From Bacillus sp. FJAT-50079 (GTDB lineage: Bacteria > Bacillota > Bacilli > Bacillales > Bacillaceae_C), in NCBI RefSeq assembly GCF_018343515.1, contig NZ_JAGYPD010000005.1:328918-392917 (forward strand): a DNA stretch of 64,000 nt, read 5' to 3'. The notes beneath the pieces were generated by a model, which worked only from the letters and a program-made list of their open reading frames with translations, was not told where the DNA came from and did not search any database. This document shows positions 26,395 to 34,660 of this stretch, one piece after another (position 1 is the stretch's first letter; every line of letters starts with the position of its first letter). A program made the translations under genes and the position numbers.

Positions 26395-27405
26395 ATGAAA
26401 GCCGGTATTTATCACGGGCAGCAAGATGTACGTGTTGAGGAACGTCCTATACCAACTGTTGGACCAAAAGATGTTCTAATCCGTAATTTGCGCGGAGGAA
26501 TCTGTGGCACAGATATTAATATTATTAAAGCTGGAAATGAGATGGGGATTCGCTTCGGAAAAGAATTTGGTCATGAATTATTTGGTGAGGTCGTTAAAAT
26601 AGGTGCAGAAGTCACAGATGTAAAAGTAGGAATGCGAGTAGGCCTCAACCCAATTACAGCTAAACGTGCGGGACGCCGTTATTCGCTTGAAGTAGGTGGC
26701 TTCTCGCAATATGTATTAGTTGAGGACGCTGCCTTAAACTACAATTTATATGAATTTGCAGACGATGTAACGCCTGAAGAAGCCGTACTAATGGAACCGA
26801 TGAGCGTCGGTTTTCATGGTGCATTTAGTACCAATCCACAAATTGGCGAAAATATTGTCGTTTTAGGAGCTGGGCCGATCGGCCTCTCCGCTGCTGCAAG
26901 CTTAATTGGGGAGGGGATTTATAATGTCGCGGTTGTTGACATCGATGACTGGCGTTTAGCAAAAGCAAGAGAATTAGGAGCGAAAACAATCAATACGAAA
27001 GAAGAATCATTAGCAAAAGGCTTGAGTAGGCACTTTGGTCAAGTAAATGTATACGGTATGGATGTACCAAATGTAGATGCCTTTGTCGATGCAGCCGGCG
27101 CCCCAATTCTATTTGAAGAAGTAATGGACATTGTTAAACCTAACGCAAGAATCGCAATTATCGCCGTATACAAGCAAGAAGTTCCTATCAATCTAGCACA
27201 AGTGATGAGTAAAGAAGTTAAAATTATTGGTGCAAGTGGCTATACACATGAAGATATTACAAAAGTCATTGCCCATATTAACGAAAGAAAAACACCTATC
27301 GCGACAATGGTAACGCAAGTATATCATTTAAATAGCATTCAAGAAGCGTTCAATAAAGCGATTGAAGCAAGTGAAACGATTAAAGTAGTAGTGGATTTGA
27401 CCTAA
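26395..27405 (+). CDS. Zinc-dependent medium-chain alcohol/polyol dehydrogenase without structural zinc
   Basis: 336 residues. Catalytic zinc ligands Cys37 (GICGTD), His60/Glu61 (FGHE) and Glu134 (LMEPMSVGF) are present, and the NAD(P) fold begins VVLGAGPIGLSAA. The lobe that usually carries four structural-zinc cysteines (about residues 85-105) is instead GLNPITAKRAGRRYSLEVGG, with no Cys. Resembles threonine/butanediol-type dehydrogenases in the N-terminal half. The physiological alcohol is unknown. GGGGG precedes the ATG by about 12 nt; a TTG immediately upstream is an alternative start. Confidence 0.85.
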   Translation: MKAGIYHGQQDVRVEERPIPTVGPKDVLIRNLRGGICGTDINIIKAGNEMGIRFGKEFGHELFGEVVKIGAEVTDVKVGMRVGLNPITAKRAGRRYSLEVGGFSQYVLVEDAALNYNLYEFADDVTPEEAVLMEPMSVGFHGAFSTNPQIGENIVVLGAGPIGLSAAASLIGEGIYNVAVVDIDDWRLAKARELGAKTINTKEESLAKGLSRHFGQVNVYGMDVPNVDAFVDAAGAPILFEEVMDIVKPNARIAIIAVYKQEVPINLAQVMSKEVKIIGASGYTHEDITKVIAHINERKTPIATMVTQVYHLNSIQEAFNKAIEASETIKVVVDLT

Positions 27406-27413
27406 TAATTAAT

Positions 27414-27562
27414 AAAATGAGGCTGGGACAAAAGGTTTTTATCAAATCAAAATACGAACGCTAGCTACTGCAAATGACTTACTTCAGACATATACTTCGC
27501 TAAGGTATTGCATTGTTTCGCCTATGGAATTGATCACTTAAGTTATGTCCCAGCCTCATTTT
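27414..27562. repeat. Intergenic element with 17-bp terminal inverted repeats (GAGGCTGGGACA type)
   Basis: AAAATGAGGCTGGGACA (27414-27430) and its exact reverse complement (27546-27562) flank 115 bp. It begins nine bases after the dehydrogenase stop. The GAGGCTGGGACA motif recurs in intergenic regions of many low-GC Gram-positive genomes (from memory). It may be a terminator-like stem or a small non-autonomous mobile element. Confidence 0.7.
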
Positions 27563-27937
27563 CTCAAAATTATGCTTCTCGGCACACCGTGGAATATTTC
27601 TTATTGTTTCGACTGATCATATAAGCGATATATATTCCAATCAGCCTTTTCAGGCGTAATATATAAATCTAGTCAGTAGTCGTTTTTAATGCAAGGGGAG
27701 CAAAAACGTCTATCAATGGGTGAAAAGAATCCTCCAGTCTAAAGACCACAGAACATTATCGAATGACTGACAATCAAAAAGACACTTAAATTATCCGTTA
27801 TCAAAGGAACTCACCATTTCTTTTGATACGCTCCATATGGATATAAGTCTCCTAGCTAAGCAAGGGAAAATTAAAAAATAGATGATGAAGTGAAATCATC
27901 CCCAAAGGTCATCATTGCCGACTAAAAATGTTATACA
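27563..27937. other. Intergenic stretch with a possible gene remnant
   Basis: No intact gene. On the plus strand a frame ending at 27881 reads LSKELTISFDTLHMD, then LLAKQGKIKK and stop. It looks like the C-terminal end of a helix-turn-helix protein, but has no start or upstream continuation. This may be a decayed gene; confidence is low. Confidence 0.3.
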
Positions 27938-27941
27938 GAAA

Positions 27942-27970
27942 AGGTGCGCCTATTTTGACGCACCTCTTTT
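27942..27970. terminator. Terminator after fosB
   Basis: AGGTGCG (27942-27948) pairs with CGCACCT (27959-27965). It is followed by T residues on the plus strand and, in the leftward sense, by TTTTC. Confidence 0.7.
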
Positions 27971-28390
27971 TCAATCAAAAAACTTCATATGCTCTTTTTC
28001 CTGTTTATAATAAGCTAAACGATCTTGTAAAGTACCTGTATGAAATTCAAACTTATGTCCATCGGGATCACTAAAGTAGATCGATTTTTTATCCCGTTTA
28101 TCTCTTGGACGGCCTGGAAGGATATGCACTTGTAGCTTCTTTAACTTTTCATACATCTGATCGAAATCTGCTTCATCAATTGTGAAGGCAATATGTGTGT
28201 ACGATTGTTTGATTTCATTGCGGGGAATTAATTTTTCTTCATTTAAAGCGAACCACATCCCATTTACATCAAAATAGGCGGTGCTCCTCCCTTTTACTAA
28301 TAATTTTGCGTCGAACACTTGCTGATAAAATTGGATCGATGTTTCTAGATGAGAAACAGAGAATAGAAAATGATTAAACCCTTTGATCAT
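27971..28390 (-). CDS. fosB: Metallothiol transferase FosB (fosfomycin resistance)
   Basis: 139 residues of the vicinal-oxygen-chelate fold. The metal ligands fall exactly at the FosB positions His7 (GFNHF), His66 (YTHIAF) and Glu115 (HKFEFHTG). Flanking segments match Fos[35 protein letters not shown], and [13 protein letters not shown]. The enzyme adds bacillithiol to the epoxide of fosfomycin in the cytosol and inactivates it. In Bacillus it is usually a chromosomal intrinsic gene; nothing here suggests a mobile cassette. Monocistronic. Confidence 0.93.
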   Translation of the reverse strand: MIKGFNHFLFSVSHLETSIQFYQQVFDAKLLVKGRSTAYFDVNGMWFALNEEKLIPRNEIKQSYTHIAFTIDEADFDQMYEKLKKLQVHILPGRPRDKRDKKSIYFSDPDGHKFEFHTGTLQDRLAYYKQEKEHMKFFD

Positions 28391-28444
28391 AAATATCTCC
28401 TCTATTTTAATAGTGGATAAGGACTTCGCAATGGACGAAAAACT

Positions 28445-29524
28445 TTAATGATTTGCCATGCTTATTTTCTTCGCCTCAGAAATAATCGCGTTTATTAACG
28501 ATTCCACACTTTGATTTTTCGCCAATCTCGGACTTTGTCCAGACCAAAGAGACATGAACTCGCAATTATTTTGTTTACTAGATGCTTTTCTAATTGATTG
28601 AGTAAGTGTATTTTGTATTGGGAAAACTGGAAAATCCACTTCAAAATCTTGCATCTCCCGAATCAATTGATTTTTTATCCCTCTTGCCCATTTTCCCGAA
28701 AAAGCGCGCGTTACTGCTGTTTCATCTTCATCACTATTAAGGATCGCATCCTTGTGCATTTGATGTGCCCCGCTCTCGCTGCATGTTAAAAAGGCTGTAC
28801 CCATTTGCACCGCTTTTGCTCCTAAACAAATGGCGGCCATCACCCCTCTTCCATCCATAATTCCTCCGGCAGCGATGACAGGAATGCTGACATGGTCAAC
28901 AACTTGAGGAATTAACGACATTAAACCGATCATGCCATCTTCTGCGGAAGAAATAAAATTCCCACGATGTCCCCCTGCTTCACTCCCTTGCACGACAACG
29001 ATATCCATCCCGCTTTTTTCGACTTCAATTGCTTCCTTCACTGTCGTAGCAGTCCCTATTAATATGATCCCTTTTTGTTTTAAAGCGGATATGACTTCTT
29101 TTGACGGGATGCCAAACGTAAAAGAACAAACAGGGATCTTCTCTTCAATGATAACTTGTATTTGCTCATGAAAAATATGAAAATATTCTTTTGGACTAGG
29201 AAGCTTCACATTTTCTTGTTTTATGTTTAATTGGTCACGTATCGGCTGCAATAACTGATTACTTATTACAATGTCGTTTTCCTTCACTGTAAATTCATTA
29301 GGGACAAATAGATTGATGCCAAATTGGTTTGCAGTTAATTTCCTTACATCCTTAATTTGCTCGCGTATTTGACCAGGACTCATATAACCTGCTCCGATCA
29401 TACCAAGACCACCATGATTGGAAACGGCAGAAACAAGTGATGATGTTGTTACCCCACCTGCCATTGGCGCTTGAATAATTGGATGCTCAATTTGTAGATC
29501 GTCCGTCAAGTCATTACGTAACAT
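28445..29524 (-). CDS. Nitronate monooxygenase (2-nitropropane dioxygenase family)
   Basis: 359 residues, FMN-binding TIM barrel. Typical segments: HPIIQAPMAGG near the N-terminus, GLGMIGAGY, VVVQGSEAGGHRG with the catalytic His, IPVIAAGGIMDGRG, and GAKAVQMGTAFLTC. It oxidises toxic alkyl nitronates to carbonyls plus nitrite. I chose the ATG at 29524 behind GGGGTG. It is followed by fosB and preceded at 25 bp by an acetyltransferase gene on the same strand. Confidence 0.9.
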   Translation of the reverse strand: MLRNDLTDDLQIEHPIIQAPMAGGVTTSSLVSAVSNHGGLGMIGAGYMSPGQIREQIKDVRKLTANQFGINLFVPNEFTVKENDIVISNQLLQPIRDQLNIKQENVKLPSPKEYFHIFHEQIQVIIEEKIPVCSFTFGIPSKEVISALKQKGIILIGTATTVKEAIEVEKSGMDIVVVQGSEAGGHRGNFISSAEDGMIGLMSLIPQVVDHVSIPVIAAGGIMDGRGVMAAICLGAKAVQMGTAFLTCSESGAHQMHKDAILNSDEDETAVTRAFSGKWARGIKNQLIREMQDFEVDFPVFPIQNTLTQSIRKASSKQNNCEFMSLWSGQSPRLAKNQSVESLINAIISEAKKISMANH

Positions 29525-29549
29525 CGTATACACCCCATCGATATAAAAA

Positions 29550-29999
29550 TTATAAATCTAGAGATAAGCGTATCATATCCCGGCATTGAATCCCGTTCTC
29601 GACAATCTTTTGCTGATAATGCCTGATGAAAAAGTCTCTGTCTATACCTATGATTCGAAAACCACATTTTTGATACAAGGCCAATGGTCCAATACTCGAA
29701 TTTCCAGTGCCCACTTCAATCACTTTATATTTCCTTTTCGCTCTTTGAATAGCGTCCATTACTAATTGTTTTCCTAATCCATTTCCTTGCTGCTCTTCTC
29801 TTATTGCAATATTTACTAATTCTACTACACCAATTCTTATGGGAAGCAGCACATAAACGCCAATCATCTCTCCATCCTTTTCAGCAAGAAAACACTCTCC
29901 CTTGTTGACGTAATCTTCAATCTTCTCCGGAGAAGGATCAGCTAACAGCAATAAATCCATTGGAGCTTGCTCATGCTCATGCAGTCCTCTAATCTTCAT
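29550..29999 (-). CDS. GNAT-family N-acetyltransferase
   Basis: 149 residues from the ATG at 29999 with GGAGTGAG upstream. The acetyl-CoA pyrophosphate loop is EEQQGNGLGKQLV (matching Q/R-x-x-G-x-G/A), followed by EVGTGNSSIGPLALYQKCGFR. The substrate is unknown. Probably co-transcribed with the nitronate monooxygenase. Confidence 0.85.
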   Translation of the reverse strand: MKIRGLHEHEQAPMDLLLLADPSPEKIEDYVNKGECFLAEKDGEMIGVYVLLPIRIGVVELVNIAIREEQQGNGLGKQLVMDAIQRAKRKYKVIEVGTGNSSIGPLALYQKCGFRIIGIDRDFFIRHYQQKIVENGIQCRDMIRLSLDL

Positions 30000-30113
30000 T
30001 TTCTCACTCCAGTTCTTTCTATCATTCATTTATAATTGACAATATTATACCATGCCCACCAATCGTCACTTCCAATTATCCATATAGGCTCCATCCTATC
30101 CTTCAAAAAACAT

Positions 30114-30142
30114 TTGACAACTTTGTGAACAAGGTGAATAAT
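30114..30142 (+). promoter_or_regulatory. Sigma-A promoter of the small membrane protein
   Basis: A perfect -35 TTGACA (30114-30119), a 17-bp spacer and -10 AATAAT (30137-30142) precede the ATG at 30164. Confidence 0.6.
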
Positions 30143-30163
30143 AAGATAAAAGGGGGCAATACA

Positions 30164-30406
30164 ATGAACGTTCATGAAAAATTATTAAATGCGGTTAAAT
30201 ATATTGGTTATTCAATCCTTACAATTGGAAGCGCTCTATTTTTATACGGATTTTTTGTAAGCGATAGCAGTACAGTGACAAGCATTGGAATTGGTACCGT
30301 AATGGGAGCGATTTTTATCTTTTTAATGGGGGTTTTTTTCGTAGCGACGGAGGAAGTGCAGGAAAGAACAGATAAAGGCATTAGGCTGATTTCGTCTAAA
30401 GAATAG
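30164..30406 (+). CDS. Small two-helix membrane protein
   Basis: 80 residues from the ATG at 30164 behind AGGGGG. Hydrophobic segments lie at about 12-30 and 38-60; a charged C-terminus (EEVQERTDKGIRLISSKE) faces the cytosol if the N-terminus is inside. I do not recognise the family. Single gene with its own promoter and a terminator shared with qoxD. Confidence 0.72.
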   Translation: MNVHEKLLNAVKYIGYSILTIGSALFLYGFFVSDSSTVTSIGIGTVMGAIFIFLMGVFFVATEEVQERTDKGIRLISSKE

Positions 30407-30410
30407 TAAA

Positions 30411-30434
30411 AGGAGCGCCACTATCGGCGCTCCT
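30411..30434. terminator. Bidirectional stem-loop between convergent genes
   Basis: AGGAGCGCC (30411-30419) pairs perfectly with GGCGCTCCT (30426-30434). It ends the qox operon seen from the left-going strand, with TTTTAC following in that direction. Confidence 0.8.
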
Positions 30435-30441
30435 CGCATTA

Positions 30442-30723
30442 TTACATATCCCAAATTAAAATGAGCAATGTCCCGAAAATCGTAACGAGAGCAATCGCAA
30501 ATCCATAGAAAAGATTCGTATAAATCGATCCTTTATCTCCGGTTTCGCCAGCATGCATAAAGACAATGAGCTGAACGAGTGCTTGAATAAAAGCAGTGGC
30601 CAAGAGAATGGTCATTCCAACTGCAAATGATAAATCAAAGAAATAAACAGCTAAAGCAACGACAGTAAGGACTAATGAGAAGATGAAGCCCATTACTTGC
30701 TTTCTTGGGAATAATTCGCTCAT
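30442..30723 (-). CDS. qoxD: Menaquinol oxidase aa3 subunit IV
   Basis: 93 residues with three membrane helices and the QLIVFMHAGE segment of the CyoD/QoxD family. A small structural subunit that stabilises the CuB centre region of the quinol oxidase. Last gene of qoxABCD; one base separates it from qoxC. Confidence 0.93.
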   Translation of the reverse strand: MSELFPRKQVMGFIFSLVLTVVALAVYFFDLSFAVGMTILLATAFIQALVQLIVFMHAGETGDKGSIYTNLFYGFAIALVTIFGTLLILIWDM

Positions 30724-30724
30724 A

Positions 30725-31321
30725 TTACATCATTCCTTTCAAATAGACGAAGCTGAAAATAAAGATCCAAACGACATCTAAGAAGTGCCAATAAAGGGAA
30801 AAGATGAATGATTTATTCGCTGTTGCAGGCGTTAATCCGCGTTTTTTCACTTGCAGAATTATAAATAATCCCCAAAATAAACCAACTGTTACGTGTGCCC
30901 CATGCGTACCTAATGTTGTAAGCAGAACCGCAGTAAATGCACTCGTTTGAAGACCTGCCCCAATATGCACATAATGTGCAAACTCATAAATTTCTACTCC
31001 TAAAAAGGTAAGGCCAAGAAGCAGTGTGATCGCAAAGAATGTGATCATCGCATTCTTTCTACCTAATCTCATTGCATGAACACCAAGCCCGATTGTAAAA
31101 CTACTCGTTAAAAGGACAAATGTTTCAACAAGTACAGGAGCAATTTCAAAAATCTCTGAACCTGCCGGCCCGCTTCCCGTACGATCCACTAATGTGAAAT
31201 AAGTAGCGAAAAGTGTGGCAAACAGCATAACTTCGGCTCCAAGGAAAATCCAGAACCCTAATATATTTAATTTATTTTGATCCGTACTATATTCAAGTGG
31301 GAGCGAGTGATCCATCTTCAT
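30725..31321 (-). CDS. qoxC: Menaquinol oxidase aa3 subunit III
   Basis: 198 residues and five membrane helices, as in quinol-type subunit III. Features: LGFWIFLGAEVMLFATLFATY, EIYEFAHYVHIGA and THGAHVTVGLFWG, ending SLYWHFLDVVWIFIFSFVY. The start overlaps the qoxB stop by one base (TAATG), so translation is coupled. Confidence 0.95.
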   Translation of the reverse strand: MKMDHSLPLEYSTDQNKLNILGFWIFLGAEVMLFATLFATYFTLVDRTGSGPAGSEIFEIAPVLVETFVLLTSSFTIGLGVHAMRLGRKNAMITFFAITLLLGLTFLGVEIYEFAHYVHIGAGLQTSAFTAVLLTTLGTHGAHVTVGLFWGLFIILQVKKRGLTPATANKSFIFSLYWHFLDVVWIFIFSFVYLKGMM

Positions 31322-33267
31322 TAGCTAACACCTCGCAGTTTTTTTTCTGTTTCTTCAACTTCTTTAACAGAAATATAATATCCGTCATCCTTCTCAAATG
31401 AACGATGAGCCATACAAATAAAAATGGCGATCGTTGTAATAATGGCTGGAATCCACATACTAAATACGAATGAGAATCCCCATACGAAGAAAATACAACT
31501 CATAATAAATGGAACACCACTATTATTTGGCATATGGATCTTTTCCACTTTCCCAGGGAATAAAGGAATATTCTTCTTCTTCGCATCCCAGAACGCTTCG
31601 ATTGAATTCACTTGCGGCGTAACGGCAAAGTTATAAGTTGGAACCGGGCTATGTGTCGCCCATTCAAGTGAGCGTGCATCCCATGGATCTGAGCTAATAT
31701 TTCTTGATGCATACCGTGTGCTGTAATATACGTTATAAACTATTAAAGCAAAACCGATTGCAAGACCGACTGCTCCGGCGAAGGATAGCAAGTTCAACGG
31801 ACCAAATCCAGTTGCTTCAGAATATGTGTACATTCTGCGTGCTTGACCGTCTAAACCAGTGAAAAACATCGGGAAGAAGGTAACATTAAAGCTAATCGCA
31901 ATAAACCAGAATGCCCATTTTCCGATTCTTTCGTTAAGCATAAAGCCAAACATTTTTGGCCACCAATACGTAAGACCAGCGAGCATCGCAAATACGACCC
32001 CAGGAATAATCGTATAGTGGAAGTGAGCGACTAAGAACATCGTATTATGATATTGATAATCGGCACTTGCCATACCAAGCATAACCCCAGTTACTCCACC
32101 GATCGTAAAAATCGGAATAAAGCCGACTGCATAAAGCATTGGAACCGAAAATTTGATTTTCCCTTTCCACATCGTCAATAGCCAGTTGAAAATCTTAATT
32201 CCAGTCGGAATCGCAATCGCCATTGTTGTAATCGAGAAAATACTATTCGTTAGTGGACCTTGCCCCATTGTAAAGAAATGGTGTGTCCAAACTAGGAATG
32301 AGAAAAACGAAATAATAACGATCGAACCGACCATCGATTTATAACCGTAAAGATTTCGCCGTGAAAAAGTCGAGATGATTTCACTGTAAATACCGAATGC
32401 CGGCAGAATTAAAATGTATACTTCAGGATGTCCCCAAACCCAGAAAAGGTTGGCCCAAAGCATGTCCATCCCGCCATTTGTTGTTGTAAAGAAGTTTGCG
32501 CCAAACAGGCGATCCATAGTCCCTAATAAAAGAGCAATTGTTAATACTGGGAAAGCATAAACTACAATGATATTCGTAATAAAAGCAGTCCATGTAAACA
32601 TCGGCATTTTCATCAATGTCATGCCTGGTGCTCTCATTTTCAAAATCGTTGTAATAAAGTTAATCCCCGATATTAATGTCCCAATACCAGCAATTTGGAT
32701 CGAAAGCATATAATAATTCGTTCCGACCGATTGACTGAAATCATTGCTCGCTAGCGGGAAATAGGATGTCCAACCTGCATCAGGTGAACCACCGACAACG
32801 AAAGAAATATTGAACAGCATCGCTCCCATGAAAAACAACCAAAAACTAAGTGCGTTTAAGCGTGGGAATGCCACATCACGTGCACCAATTTGTAATGGAA
32901 CAACGAAATTCATTAACGCATAAATAAATGGCATCGCCATAAAAATAATCATGACTACTCCGTGCGTAGTAAATACTTCATTATAGTGCTGCGCGTCTAA
33001 CAATGTATTATCAGGGACGGCCGTTTGTGCCCTCATCATCAGAGCATCTACGCCACCACGGAATAACATAAGTAAAGCGGAAATTAAATACATAATACCA
33101 ATTCGTTTATGGTCGACCGTAGTCAACCATTCACGCCATAAATAACCCCATTTTTTAAAATAGGTTAAGCCGACTAGGATGGCGATAACCGTAAGGCCGA
33201 TCGCAACCATCGAAGCATAAATTGCCGGGCTTGGGTGTGGAATGGCAAATCGATCAAAGTAACTCAT
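31321..33267 (-). CDS. qoxB: Menaquinol oxidase aa3 subunit I
   Basis: 648 residues from the ATG at 33267 behind AAAGGAGT. It contains the heme a, heme a3 and CuB ligands, including [16 protein letters not shown] with the intact His-x3-Tyr cross-link, WTHHFFTMG and [11 protein letters not shown]. It oxidises menaquinol, reduces oxygen to water and pumps protons. This is an A-family enzyme, and the contrast with the Tyr-less B-family subunit at 4898-6577 is direct evidence that the latter is unusual. Confidence 0.96.
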   Translation of the reverse strand: MSYFDRFAIPHPSPAIYASMVAIGLTVIAILVGLTYFKKWGYLWREWLTTVDHKRIGIMYLISALLMLFRGGVDALMMRAQTAVPDNTLLDAQHYNEVFTTHGVVMIIFMAMPFIYALMNFVVPLQIGARDVAFPRLNALSFWLFFMGAMLFNISFVVGGSPDAGWTSYFPLASNDFSQSVGTNYYMLSIQIAGIGTLISGINFITTILKMRAPGMTLMKMPMFTWTAFITNIIVVYAFPVLTIALLLGTMDRLFGANFFTTTNGGMDMLWANLFWVWGHPEVYILILPAFGIYSEIISTFSRRNLYGYKSMVGSIVIISFFSFLVWTHHFFTMGQGPLTNSIFSITTMAIAIPTGIKIFNWLLTMWKGKIKFSVPMLYAVGFIPIFTIGGVTGVMLGMASADYQYHNTMFLVAHFHYTIIPGVVFAMLAGLTYWWPKMFGFMLNERIGKWAFWFIAISFNVTFFPMFFTGLDGQARRMYTYSEATGFGPLNLLSFAGAVGLAIGFALIVYNVYYSTRYASRNISSDPWDARSLEWATHSPVPTYNFAVTPQVNSIEAFWDAKKKNIPLFPGKVEKIHMPNNSGVPFIMSCIFFVWGFSFVFSMWIPAIITTIAIFICMAHRSFEKDDGYYISVKEVEETEKKLRGVS

Positions 33268-33314
33268 ACTTTTGACTCCTTTCATGCAAATCGATTTGGT
33301 AACAAACGTTCAAT

Positions 33315-34250
33315 CTATTCATGATGATGTTCGTTTGTTTCTTCATGAGAATGTTGCACATGTTCCTCATGATCGTGTTCGGATTCTTTATTAGAATGCG
33401 CTGACCCATGATTGTGACCACTGTACTCACCTTCTGGAGCAGGTAAAAATGTTAAATGAGTGCCAGTAAATGTCATCTGTCCAAGATGCCCTGGCTCTAG
33501 CAATTCATTAAATGTTTCTTCTGTTAATGGTTCAGCCGTTTCCTTTACGTCTTCAACCCATTTATCAAAATCCTCTTGAGACATTGCTTTTACTTGGAAC
33601 GTATTTTCTGCGAATCCTTTCCCGCTGAAGTTTGCGTTCCTTCCCATAAATTCACCAGGTTCACTCGCAGCGAGATGCAACGTCGTCACCATGTCAGACA
33701 TCGCGTATTTTTGGCCGCCTAATTGCGGAATCCAAAAGCTCGTGATCGGCCCATAAGAATATAATTTGAATTCAAGCGCACGATCTGTTGGGATATATAA
33801 ATAATTGACCGTTTCAATCCCCTCTTCTGGATAGCTAAAATGCCATTTCCAATCAGATGAAGCAGCATAAATCGTTAACGGCTTTTGATCTTCATAGCCT
33901 TTCGGCGTTGCTTCTACTTCGTACGTCGATTTCACCGTAACAATTGAAAGAAAGATAATAATGAGTACAGGAATGCCGACAATGATCGATTCCACAATCG
34001 GATTGCCTTCAATATGTGGCGGTTCATAATCATCACTTTGTTTTGAAGCCCGATATTTTGTTACGATATATATTAAAAGACCAAAGACAACTACTACAAT
34101 AAATGCCATCGTTACGATTGAGATCCAAATGACATTTGCTTGTGTTTCTGCTTGAGGCCCTTTTGGATCCAAAACCATTAATGGTTCGCACCCGGCTAAC
34201 ACAACCAAGCATGTGATAACCAAACTAAACAAAGCCCATTTCAATTTCAT
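33315..34250 (-). CDS. qoxA: Menaquinol oxidase aa3 subunit II, with His-rich tail
   Basis: 311 residues. Lipobox LAGC, two membrane helices (about 40-62 and 85-105), then a cupredoxin fold. The CuA cysteines of cytochrome c oxidases are absent, as expected in quinol oxidases; WKWHFSYPEEGIETVNYLYIP is typical. The last 35 residues contain about a dozen histidines (HNHGSAHSN to NEHHHE), an uncommonly metal-philic tail outside the membrane. First gene of qoxABCD. Confidence 0.94.
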   Translation of the reverse strand: MKLKWALFSLVITCLVVLAGCEPLMVLDPKGPQAETQANVIWISIVTMAFIVVVVFGLLIYIVTKYRASKQSDDYEPPHIEGNPIVESIIVGIPVLIIIFLSIVTVKSTYEVEATPKGYEDQKPLTIYAASSDWKWHFSYPEEGIETVNYLYIPTDRALEFKLYSYGPITSFWIPQLGGQKYAMSDMVTTLHLAASEPGEFMGRNANFSGKGFAENTFQVKAMSQEDFDKWVEDVKETAEPLTEETFNELLEPGHLGQMTFTGTHLTFLPAPEGEYSGHNHGSAHSNKESEHDHEEHVQHSHEETNEHHHE

Positions 34251-34320
34251 TAAGGTCTCCCCTCTTTCCTTTGGAGTAAAAACTTTAAAAAGTAATACAG
34301 TAGCATTTCATTATTTTATT

Positions 34321-34363
34321 ATTAGATTCGTACGAAAGACAGTAAAATGTGATCTACGTCACA
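34321..34363 (-). promoter_or_regulatory. Crp/Fnr-type operator and -10 box of qoxABCD
   Basis: TGTGATCTACGTCACA (34348-34363) is an exact TGTGA-N6-TCACA site. Leftward, TCTAAT (34326-34321) begins exactly 21 bp beyond it, placing the operator centre at -41.5 from a start near 34314. Same geometry as the reductase operon. Confidence 0.68.
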
Positions 34364-34487
34364 AAGTGTTCATGAAGTTTATTCACAAAATGGTAAAAAA
34401 GTCGATAAAAAGACGACATTATATCAAAATAACATTTAGCACATTTTATAAAAATGAGTTATGATATAAGTTTCTTTTTAAAAAAAT

Positions 34488-34514
34488 AAAGCCATTCCGA
34501 ATTGGAATGGCTTT
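34488..34514 (-). terminator. Stem-loop with leftward T-run
   Basis: AAAGCCATTCC (34488-34498) pairs with GGAATGGCTTT (34504-34514). Leftward it is followed by ATTTTTTT. It is the first of two tandem leftward terminators after the DUF4173 gene region; alternatively it ends a short transcript from 34515-34616. Confidence 0.65.
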
Positions 34515-34617
34515 AATATGAAATAAATAGAACTCCACTTACATTAGCTGTCATAAGCCTTTCTGGCATTGCACAGCATACGTGTTTTTGAAGAAGTTAA
34601 GGAAGAAAAATAAAGAT

Positions 34618-34644
34618 GCCCATAGCTTTGACTACACTATGGGC
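34618..34644 (-). terminator. Terminator of the PadR/HAAS/DUF4173 module
   Basis: GCCCATAG (34618-34625) pairs with CTATGGGC (34637-34644); leftward it is followed by a T-rich stretch. It lies 17 bp after the DUF4173 stop. Confidence 0.7.
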
Positions 34645-34660
34645 GAAATTACTATTACGA

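Noticed and set aside
27971-28390. FosB as part of a mobile resistance cassette
   Set aside because: No integrase, transposase or composition shift nearby; chromosomal fosB is common in Bacillus.
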